From assembly GCA_009193035.1 (NCBI GenBank), contig SWDT01000046.1, positions 186,001 to 250,000 on the forward strand: 64,000 bases of DNA, written 5' to 3'. The DNA is from Halicephalobus mephisto (Eukaryota; Nematoda; Chromadorea; Rhabditida; Panagrolaimidae). Shown piece by piece: positions 13,370 through 22,779 of this stretch. The notes under the pieces are model-generated. The model was not told the origin of the DNA. It was given only the letters and a program-made list of their open reading frames with translations, and did not search any database. Within the stretch, counting starts at the first letter, position 1, and each line of letters starts with the position of its first letter. Both the position numbers and the translations under genes were made by a program.

Positions 13370-14068
13370 ATGCCGAGACGACTGATTTACCTTATTCGTC
13401 ACGGTGAACGCATAGACAACATCAGCCACAGATGGCAGAAGATACCTGGGTACGAATCTTACCAAGAGGACAATTCACCGCTTTCTGACCGTGGGAAAGT
13501 TCAAGGGAAGGAATTAGAACAATGGTTCCAGGACAAAGAAGTTTCTCATGTTTTTGTTTCTCCATACGATAGAACTTTGGAAACTGCTTCTCTCATGATT
13601 GGTGACAGGGAAATTCCCATGAAAGCTGATGCGGCTTTCATTGAAGTACTGTATCTCTGTGAAGATCCTCCAGGAGTCCGTCCGAAAAAAGATTTGATTA
13701 AAAAATATCCATTGATCGATTTGAATTACAAACCTTTAATTGATCCGTGGAATCCGAAATTTAAACCCGAAAGTTTTGGTGATGATGGATGTTTCGATCG
13801 ATGCCGCAGTTCCATAAACAGAATTCTGAACGAAAATGAAGGAAACATCGCGATTGTTTCTCATGCGGCCACTATCAGAGGTGTTTTGAAAGCTTTAATC
13901 GGACGAGCGGTTTGTTTTTTTAAATTTATTAAATTAAAAAAATTATTTTAGACATATGTTGGACAGGCTACTGTAAGTGTTATTGCAGAAGAAAACAACA
14001 AATACACTCCTATAATGGTTTCGAATGCGGATCATCTAAGTGACAAAAGCAATCTTCGTCCTTATTGA
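13370..14068 (+). CDS. Histidine phosphatase (phosphoglycerate mutase-like, UBASH3/STS type)
   Basis: Exons 13370-13909 and 13952-14068 give 218 residues. The N-terminal phosphohistidine motif LIRHGERID, the second arginine in SPYDRTLETA and the second catalytic histidine in IVSHAATIRG are all present, as in the branch-2 enzymes UBASH3A/B and ecdysteroid-phosphate phosphatase. RHGER with a following D, and an acidic ETA helix, fit the STS phosphatase subgroup rather than glycolytic mutase. The UBA and SH3 domains of vertebrate UBASH3 are absent, so this is a stand-alone phosphatase domain, probably cytosolic. Its substrate cannot be read from sequence. Confidence 0.85.
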
Positions 14069-14105
14069 GCTTGTTTTTTGGATGTTGATGGATGAATTAA
14101 GGACT

Positions 14106-15513
14106 TTAGAGTTTGGAACCGAAACGTTTCATAATTCTTTCCAACGTGTCTTCAGAAAACATCAATTCTTCAATTTTTTCTTTTTCTTCGTGGTTGATAC
14201 GGTGCATTTTCTGTCTCCATTCCGGTCCTCTCATGATTTCCTTGGTGGCAATAAGTGACTAAAAATCTGTTTTTTAAGATTTAAAAAAGTTTAATTTACA
14301 TGTGGAGATAATCGAGTTTCGAAATCCTTCAAGATTTCCTGAGTTGTTCTGGCAAACTCGGCGTCTGGAACAACTTTGGAAATGTAACCAGATTCGAAAG
14401 CTTCTTTGGCCGTCATCCGGTCTCCGAAGACACCTAATCTGGCGGCTTTGGGATATCCCATGATGGCTTCGAAACTGTAACTAGAGGTGCCTTCGGGTAC
14501 AAGTCCGAACACGGTAAAAGGACAGTAGAAGTAGGCCTTTTCAGAAGCCACGGTGTAATCGAACAAAGAAAGCATAGTGCAAGCGACACCAATGGCTGGA
14601 CCGTTGATGAATGCGATGAGGATTTTTTTGTGGTCGATGAGAGCATCGATCATGGTTTCATATCCTTTTCCTCTTCTAAAATTTAATTTTTAATTATTTT
14701 TAAGCTTTAAAAATTTACTCCATCATAGATTCGGGACTGAAGTCATTTCCGCTCGAGAAAAAATCTCCGGCTCCAGTAAAAACAGTAAATACGGTATCTG
14801 GATCATCATTGGCTTTTCTGATGATGTCATCGATTCGTCCATAAGACTAAAATAGAAAATTTAAAAAAAATTTTTAATCTAAATTTTTTAGAAATTTCAA
14901 AAATTTAAAAATTTTTATAAATTTTCAAGTTTCAGAAGTTCATCAATTTTTACATTTTTAGAAATTCCAGAAGATTTCAGAAATTTGAAATTTCCGATGG
15001 TTTTATAATATTCTACTGAATTTTAGAAACTGTAAAATTATAAAAATCAGACAAATTGCAAAATTTTAATAATAATAAAATTTAAAAATCCGATAATTTT
15101 TAAAATTAAAAAAGTTATAAAATTTAAAAATTTGATAATTTACAGAACTTTAATAATAAAGTTTTTATAAAATTTTAATAATAATAAAATTGAAAAATTT
15201 GATAATTTATAAAATTTTGATAATAAAGTTTTTATAAAATTTTAATAATAATAAAATTGAAAAACTTGATAATTTGCAGAATTTTAATAATAATAAAATT
15301 TAAAAATTCGATAATTTACAGAATTTTGATAATAAAGTTTTTATAAAATTTTAATAATAATAAAATTTAAAAATTTGATAATTTATAAAATTTTAATAAT
15401 AATATAATTTAAAAATTTACCGAAACTCGGATGGCATTCTTCCGTTTTGGCCTGTTGAAGGTAATGAAGCAAGTTTTTCCACGTTTTTCAAACAAAATTT
15501 CCTGATCTGCCAT
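14106..15513 (-). CDS. Peroxisomal enoyl-CoA isomerase/hydratase family protein (ECI2-like) with PTS1 tail
   Basis: Exons 15421-15513, 14719-14846, 14300-14675 and 14106-14258 give 249 residues. The crotonase fold is evident: FITFNRPKRKNAI, the CoA/oxyanion segment FSSGNDFSPESM, AFINGPAIGVACTML, and GLVPEGTSSYSF, whose Glu aligns with the catalytic glutamate of ECI2-type delta3,delta2-enoyl-CoA isomerases. The protein ends in Ser-Lys-Leu, a perfect type 1 peroxisomal targeting signal. The acyl-CoA-binding domain of mammalian ECI2 is missing, so it matches the shorter nematode ECH forms. The inferred role is double-bond isomerisation during beta-oxidation of unsaturated fatty acids. Intron 1 (14847-15420) is a long AT-rich tandem repeat. 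The gene is divergent from the kinase-like gene at 15951. Confidence 0.9.
15050..15415. repeat. Tandem repeat within intron 1 of the enoyl-CoA isomerase gene
   Basis: About six copies of a 60-70 bp unit containing AATTTTAATAATAATAAAATT and TTTGATAATTTACAGAATTTT. The array makes up most of the 574-bp intron. Some units contain TTTACAG, which resembles a splice acceptor on the opposite strand to the host gene. Confidence 0.75.
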
Positions 15514-15950
15514 GATTGCAATCGCACAAATGACTCGACGAAAAACCAAACTTGGATACGACAATTCTCGTAGTGTATTCTGTAGTCATTTTTCTTTATC
15601 TTGAAAAATAAACGTGAATCTTTGGTCTTGGTTTTGATATATTATGTAATGTGAAAACTCGGATTTCACGTCTGAGACTTCATTGTCACTTGGATTCTGA
15701 CTTGTCAAAAGACCATTATTCAAGGGGTGAACTCAAATACAAAGGTATCCAAAAAGATCGGTTTTCTGTTTGCACAAAATGTTCGAAAACTGAACTGTCA
15801 TTTTTTATTTTAAGCGAGATCGGATTAGCAACGTCATCTTGCTATTGTTCGTGGATGATTGCTTTTGATTTTGCCGCTGAACAGATTCGAAGGTTAAAAC
15901 ATAAATTTTCTCATCCGAGAGTGCTGATTTGCGTCATCTGAAGCTCCACG

Positions 15951-18900
15951 ATGCACGGACTGGCTTTATCGCGAGTTCGGAACCAACGTGCTTATAGAAA
16001 AACTCCCGAAAAACACGTTGCGTTTGTTCAATCAAAGGATAAAAATCCTGCTTCATCCAGATCCATGTCAGCCAAGTCCAGTGGAAGTGTGTTACTGTCG
16101 GTCGAAGAAAATGGAAATCCGAAAATCTTGAGGAAGAAATCCAGTCCTCGATCCGGATTAAAACCTGCGGATATTCTAATTTCGAAAACGGAAACCGATT
16201 TCATCGAGCAGAATCCGAAATTAAGAAGGTACTCCTGGCATCCCACGGTCAGAACCAAACCTTCAAGTCCGACCTTCGAAATCCCGAGTATTTCCATCAA
16301 CGAAGTTCCGAATGGAAGTTCCGCGGATTGGCCTGACGTCCTTGCGTCCCCTAAGGCATCATCCGTCGTCGAACTCGCTTCTGAAGACGACATCAAGGTA
16401 AAAGTCACATGATAAATTTTTTAGATTTCATAAATCCTAAAATTTTTCAAAATTCTATAAATCCTAAAATTTTTCAAAATTCTATAAATTCTGAAAATTT
16501 GATAGATAATTTTAGTTTTTAAAAATTCAATAAAAATTTTCAAAGATTTTAAAACGTTTTGAAAATTCAGTAATTGTTGAATATTTTTAGAATTTTTTGA
16601 AATTTTCTAAAATTTAATAAAAAATTTCGAAACTTAAAAATTCAGTAAAATTTTTAGAATTTTATAAAATTTAAAATCAAGTTTTAAAAAATATTTAAAA
16701 TTTTAGTTTTTTAAGATTTTTAAAATTTTCCATAATTTTATAAAAATTTATGTTTATTAAAATTCAATAAAAAATCCAAAAAATTTCGAAATTTAATAAA
16801 TATTTTCAAACTTAATATTTCGAAATTTTGTGTCGAAATAATTTTCGAACAAATTCAAGTTTTTTGTTTTTTAAAAATTGCGTGATTTTTTTTTGCAAAA
16901 AATTTAAAAAAATATAAATTCGAAATTTTTTAAAAACGACAGAAATGATATCCCGTGCCAAAAAAGGATATTTTGAGTATCCTCTTAGTCACTTGACAGT
17001 TAATTGAAAAACATAGCATCCAAGCCCTTAGGCAATTTCACAACTTAATTCCATTTCTTTGAGAACTTTGTCGATCTTATAGCTGAAAATTTTCGAAAAC
17101 ATCATTTCATAAATTTTCACAACATTACGTGGGTCGTTTTCGATCATGTTGTTATTCGATCCCGGACCTTTATTGCATCTTCCACATATTACTTTTACGG
17201 AATCCAATGATGTAAATAATGAAGGCAAAAAAAAGGTAAGAAAAAATATTTGCTTTCCTTCTACAGTATCCATGGAATTAAATTTGGGAAATTTTATTTA
17301 CTTTTTTACAGTATCCATGGATTTAAGTTTGAAGAAGTTTTTATTTTCTACAGTATCCGAATATTTAAATCCTAAAAAGTAAAAAAATTAATTTTTTACT
17401 ACAGTATTCATGGATTCAAATTTGGGAAATTTTATTTTTTACAGTATCTATAGATTTAAATCCTAAAAAAGATTTAATTTTTTACTACAGTATCCATGGA
17501 TTTAAGTTTGAAGAAGTTTCTATTTTCTACAGTATCCGAATATTTAAATCCTAAAAAGTAAAAAAATTAATTTTTTACTACGGTATCTAAATATTTTAAT
17601 TTAAAAAAAAAGATATAATTTTGCACTACAGTATCCAAATATTTAAGTCCTAAAAATTCAAAAAAATTAATTTCCTATTACAGTATCTATGGATCTAATT
17701 TTGAAGAATTTCTCATTTTTTACAGTATTCAAATATTTAAATTTTAAAAATAAAAAATGTTTTTCAATTTTTAATTTAAAAATATAAATTTATTAGAAAA
17801 TTGAAAAAAATGCTTGATTTATTTTTGGAAAAATCAACTATTAATTTATAAAAACTTAAAAAAAATTGTTTACTTTACTTTGCGAAATCCGATGACTCTA
17901 ATCATGAAGATCGGAGAAAAATAAAGAAAAGTCGTTTAATTTTCTTTTATTTAATTTAGTAATGTAAATCACAAAGATCAAAAAAATAAAAATAGTTTTT
18001 TTCTTTCACGAAATCCGGTGATTTAAATTCCAAAAAAAAAATCAGAAATTTTTTAATTTTAAAAAATTTGAATTTATTTTTATTAATTTTAATAATTTGA
18101 AAAATAAAAATCAAATAATTCTAAATTATTTTTTTACAAAATTTGAATTTAAATAAAAACAAAAAAAATCAGAAATTTTATTTTTTGCAAAATTTCAAAT
18201 TAAATCATAAAAATTCATTTTTATTAATTTTAATAATCAAAAAATCAGAAATTTTTTGCAAAATTTTAAAAAATTTGAATTTATTTTTATTAATTTTAAT
18301 AATTTGAAAAATAAAAATCAAAAAATTTTAAATTATTTTTTTACAAAATTCTAATTTAAATAAAAAACAAAAAAAATCAGAAATTTTATTTTTTGCAAAA
18401 TTTCAAATTAAATCATAAAAATTCATTTTTATTAATTTTAATAATCAAAAAATCAGAAATTTTTTAATTTTAAAAAATTTGAATTTATTTTTTATTAATT
18501 TTAATAATTTGAAAAATAAAAATCAAAAAATTTTAAATTATTTTTTTACAAAATTCTAATTTAAATAAAAATAAAAAAATCAGAAATTTTCTAATTTTTC
18601 GCAAAATTTCGAAAAATTGAAAATTAACTTTTATTAATTTTAAATTATTTTTCTACAAAATTTTAACAAAAATCACAGATCAGAAAATTTAAAAATTTGC
18701 TCAATTTTTAAAATGTTTTTATTTCATCATCGGTTCAAAAATTAAGTTCGAGGTTATTTTCGTGAAATAAGAAGATGAGTGTGGTCGTTCAGTCTAGCTT
18801 TATCTCATGCAACTGCTTTTCCTGGATAAACCACATCCCACTTGCGCGATGGTTGCAAAGACAGAAGATGGGAAATATTCAAACACTGAGCTCGTGAATA

Positions 18901-21900
18901 GGTTGATCTTGAAAATTGAAGATTTAGTATCTTCAAAATCCCATCGAGGAACACTATTTCTAAAATCACTTCATTTTAGTCGTCGTAAATTTTATTTAAT
19001 TTAAAATTTTAAAATTTTATTTAATTTTATAAATTTAAAATTTTATAAATTTTATTTAATTTAAAATTTTAAAATTTTATTAATTTTATTAAATTTTAAA
19101 TTTTTAAATTTTATTTAATTTTATTTAATTTTTAAGTACTTATTGAGGAGATTTCAGGTCAGTCAGGATAAACGACGAAGTGACGCTGGTAATCAGAATC
19201 TTAATTCATTAACCCCGACGGCAGCAAATGCGGTTCGTCGACACGCATCTCTCGCAGTCGACAACCCAACACGGCAAGTTCGGCAGAGTATTTTGAAACG
19301 TGGATCAGTGGCAATGGATCAGATTAAAAAAATAAATCTTGATGACGAATATGCTGTCTACAAACAGGTAATATTTTAAATAAAATTTAAAAAATAATTT
19401 TAAATAAAATTTAAAAAAAAATAATTCAGGAAATTCGCTGCAGGAATCAGTTTTTTTTCACTCGCGCGTTTCTTTTTTTCCCACTTTTCGCATAAACTTT
19501 AAGTTGTAATTTTTGCTTTTCTTACAATGTAATTTTTACTTCTTTTTTACAATATAATTTTTGCTTTTCTTACAATGTAATTTTTACTTCTTTTTTACAA
19601 TATAATTTCTTATTTTTTTCTTATATAATTTACTTTTTTTTTATAATTTTCACTTTTTTGTCATATAATTTTCACTTTTTTACAATATAACTTACGTTTT
19701 TTACAATATAATTTTCATTTTTTTACAATGTACTTTTTATTTTTTATAATATTGTAATAATTGTTTTCTAGCTCGGAAATGGTAGATTTGGATATATCAA
19801 ATTGGCCGAACACAAGCAGTACAAGAAGAATATTGCGATCAAGTTCTTCCCTCGACCTCAGATAAAACAAGTAAGTGACGTCATAGTTATTACAAATGGA
19901 AAATTTAATTTTTAACAGAATGACTTTGTTCGAGAGTACAATTATTCTTTTTTCTTGTCTCCACATCCGAACATTATTGACACTTACGACGGCATGTACC
20001 AGACTAATGACGACAGTGCATTTTTCTTTGTTCAAGAGTTTTCTCCTTACGCTAGTTTACGCGAAGCAGTCGAGAGCTCTTCTGGAGGTTGGTGTTTAAT
20101 CATAATCAACAATGATGGGAAATTTCTCCAGGCATAGGAGATGCAGCAACAAGATTAGTTTTATCCAAGGTCCTGTCAGCAATTGAATTTATGCATAATG
20201 AAAACCTTGTTCATAGAAACTTGAAAGCCGAAAATATCCTACTTTTTGATAAGGAATTTAACAAGGTTAAAGTTGCTAATTTTGGATTCACCAGAAAAGT
20301 AGATGCAACGGTCAAATATGACGAGTACTCTACTCCTTACCACCCCCCGGAATTGTGTGAAATCATCAAAAATGAAGCCGTCACTATCAGATGCAGTCTT
20401 GATATATGGTCACTAGGTATGTATTGTAATCCGAAATCTTCGAATTTCGAGTTTATTTTCAAAATTTGAAATCAATTATCCATATTATCAAAATTGACAG
20501 TCAAAATTGATGATCAAACTGAAGTCAAAGTTGGTAATTAAACTTTGAGGTCGAAGTCAAAATTCAAACTTAAAGTTGACAGTTAAAGTCAAAGTTCAAG
20601 ATCAAAATTAATGTTTAAAATTCGAACTTAAAGTTGACAGTCAAAGTTCAAGATCAAAATTAATATTTAAAATTCAAACTTAGAGTTGACAGTCAAAGTT
20701 CAAGATCAAAATTAATATTTAAAATTCAAACTCAAAGTTGACAGTCAAAGTTCGGAATCAAAATTAATATTTAAAATTCGAACTTAAAGTTAACAGTCAA
20801 AGTTCAAGATCGAAATTTGGATTTTTTGTGTTATGACACGATTTAGATCATATTCTAGTTCGGAAAATCCATATATCAAATTTTATCAAGTTAAGACAAC
20901 TTTAAAATAAAAAACCCATAAATGTTGTCTTGACGCGAAAAGTCTAAATTTCAACTTCGAACTTCTCTTTCAAACTTTAATAATATAAAGCACAGATCGA
21001 AATAGATAATTTTTACATTAATTATTTCTTTATTAATTATTTTCAGGAATATTAATCTACTATTGTCTCAAAGGAAAATTCCCCTGGCAGAAGGCTTCGA
21101 TTATGAACAAAGCTTACTGGGAATGGGAAGAATATTTGAAAAGGAAAATCCCCGCTCTTCCGAAACGTTGGGATCCTTTCACTGAGAAATCCCTCAAAAT
21201 CTTTAAAAAATCCCTGAATCCCAAACCAAAAGACCGATGGACAGCCAAAGACATGCGGAAATTTATTGAAAAAATCACCTTCCTCAAAAATATGAAGGTA
21301 AACAAAATTCGTTTTTATTTTTATAGAAAAATTAGAATTTTGTGAAGGATTCTGGAGTGCATTGAAATTTAATGGAAGTATTTTGGAGAGTTTCGAAATT
21401 TTTAGGAATTTTTAGAATTCAATGGGAAATTTTACAAAAATTCCGAAACTTTCTAGAATTCTGTAGAAGTTTTCTGAATCTAGTGAAGATTTCTGGAATC
21501 TTCTAGAATTTATTAGAACTTTTTCGAATCCCGTAGGACTTTTTCGGAACCCAATGGAAGATTCTGGAGCCTTCTGAGATTTTACAAAAATTTCGGAACA
21601 TTCTAGAATTCTGCAGATTTTTTCAGAATCCAATAGAAAATTGAAAATTTTTCTAAAATCCCCCGAAAATTCCGTAATTTTTTAAGAATTTCTTAAAACT
21701 TTAAAATTGTCCAAAAATTTTATTTTTTATTTTTTATTTTTTACAATTTTACTTTTTTCAGCAAGATGAAGAACATTATGTGTATTACCCCGAAGAGGCT
21801 ATCGTGGAGGAAACTCCAAATCCATCGAGTGAACCGAAAACCACAAAAAAGAAAAGCATCATCCATCAATGGATCAACAACACTTTGAGCACAATGGCCG

Positions 21901-21938
21901 AGATCAGTGAGCAAGTTGTCTCGGCCAGAAATGATTAA
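15951..21938 (+). CDS. SBK/Meng-Po-type protein kinase homologue, predicted pseudokinase (HRN, NFG)
   Basis: Exons 15951-16397, 19158-19367, 19772-19870, 19919-20087, 20132-20416, 21047-21297 and 21762-21938 keep frame throughout. A basic, Ser-rich N-terminal region of about 200 residues precedes the kinase fold. The glycine loop is intact (LGNGRFGYIKLAE) and the ATP lysine is present (IAIKFF). However, the catalytic loop reads HRNLKAEN (Asn codon at 20218-20220) and the magnesium motif reads NFG (Asn codon at 20278-20280). Both essential aspartates are therefore replaced by Asn. VKVANFGFTRK, the FPWQKAS segment and IPALPKRWDPFTEKSLKIFKKSL match the SH3-binding-kinase (SBK1)/Meng-Po family. 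The role is probably scaffolding or allosteric. The short C-terminal tail ends VVSARND. Confidence 0.82.
17255..17750. repeat. Tandem array of CTACAGTATCCATGGAT units
   Basis: About ten units spaced 35-60 bp each begin with a U-rich run and TTTTCTACAG or TTTTTACAG followed by TATCCATGGAT or TATCCGAATATT. Two neighbouring types alternate, which suggests a higher-order unit of about 180-230 bp (17310-17400 closely matches 17490-17580). Each unit is a passable nematode 3' splice site on the sense strand of the host intron. Confidence 0.8.
18000..18680. repeat. About 205-bp AT-rich tandem repeat, three copies
   Basis: Three consecutive copies of a unit containing TTTATTTTTATTAATTTTAATAATTTG, then ACAAAATTCTAATTTAAATAAAA and AATCAGAAATTTTATTTTTTGC, begin near 18050, 18265 and 18470. 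The copies are near-identical over long stretches, so the duplication is recent. Confidence 0.75.
20500..20815. repeat. About 60-bp tandem repeat in an intron of the SBK-like gene
   Basis: Five copies of a unit containing AAAGTTGACAGTCAAAGTTC followed by AAGATCAAAATTAATATTTAAAATTC. It lies within the intron 20417-21046. Immediately downstream (20820-20960) is one member of a dispersed repeat family also seen near 41150 and 46440. Confidence 0.8.
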
Positions 21939-22779
21939 CGGGAATTTTCAAGTATATTTATAATTTCTGCTCATAAAATTTCTTTAAAACATGCACTATA
22001 AAGAAAAAGCAATATATTATTTAAATTTTTCCAATTCCTATGTAGACCGAATGAAAGTAGAAAAAACCGTAATTCGGGAAATTCCCTTCAAAAGTCGGCT
22101 TTTTTCTTCAGTTTTCTTTTAAATTCTTGAACTTTTTAGAAACTAATTTCGAAATTAATTTTTTGAAATTTTCGAATTCCCGCACAGAAAACGAACTTAT
22201 CGAAAATTGGAAAATACAGTAATTCAGACAATTCGCTTCAGGAGTCAATTTTATTTTTCTTTTCTTATTCCTCCTAAATTTATAAAAAAATTTTTAAAAC
22301 AATTTTATAAAATTTTTTTGAATTCCCGCGCAGAAAACGAACTTATCGAAAATTGGAAAATACAGTAATTCTGACAATTCTTTTCAGGAATCAATTTTAT
22401 TTTCCTCATCTTTCTTATTCCTCCTAAATTCTTGAACTTGAGAAATTTTTTTCGAAACAATTTTGTAAAAGTTTATTTTTTTTATTTTTGAATTCCCACG
22501 CAGAGAACGAACTTGTCGAAAATGCAGAAAATGATAAAATGACATTTCTATGAAAATCAACTTGCTTTTTTTCACTTTTTTATTTCTTTAACAACATTCT
22601 TGAAATTTTTATTGAAACAATTTTGTAATATTTTTATTTTTATTTTTAAAATATGGTTTTGTTGAAAATTTCACCGGACTGTTATAAGAAACCGTCCCTT
22701 AAAAATCGGACTTATTGTTACCCGTTTTGGATAAATTTTCAAAGACGATGGGGTACTCAAAAAGTCCAAAAATTAAAAA
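21939..22779. other. Convergent 3' spacer with repeated AATTCGCTTCAGGAGTCAATT-type elements
   Basis: There is no gene here. From about 22060 to 22600, three to four copies of a roughly 150-bp element carry GAACTTATCGAAAATTGGAAAATACAGTAATT, then CTTCAGGAGTCAATTTTATTT and CTTATTCCTCCTAAATT. The same element occurs in inverted orientation inside the patched-related gene (25500-25745). Confidence 0.65.

Larger units (their letters stand above)
16398..19157 (+). other. 2.76-kb repeat-laden intron 1 of the SBK-like gene, with candidate alternative first exon
   Basis: The intron holds two tandem arrays (listed separately). It also has a less AT-rich island at about 17020-17235, where an ORF starting with ATG at 17146 (MLLFDPGPLLHLPHITF...) ends in AAG followed by a GTAAGA donor at 17235. 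Its phase 0 matches the acceptor at 19158, so it could be an alternative first exon of the same gene. A second island at about 18720-18980 contains an ATG at 18807, but I find no donor in a compatible phase. Both are speculative. Confidence 0.35.

Noticed and set aside
17028..17273. 81-codon minus-strand ORF MDTVEGKQIFFL...
   Set aside because: It overlaps the repeat array and the candidate plus-strand exon; no acceptor, donor or similarity supports it.
18807..19004. Plus-strand ORF MQLLFLDKPHPTCAMVAK... as another first exon of the pseudokinase gene
   Set aside because: The only donor-like sites (near 18899 and 18985) give a phase incompatible with the acceptor at 19158; it may be non-coding.
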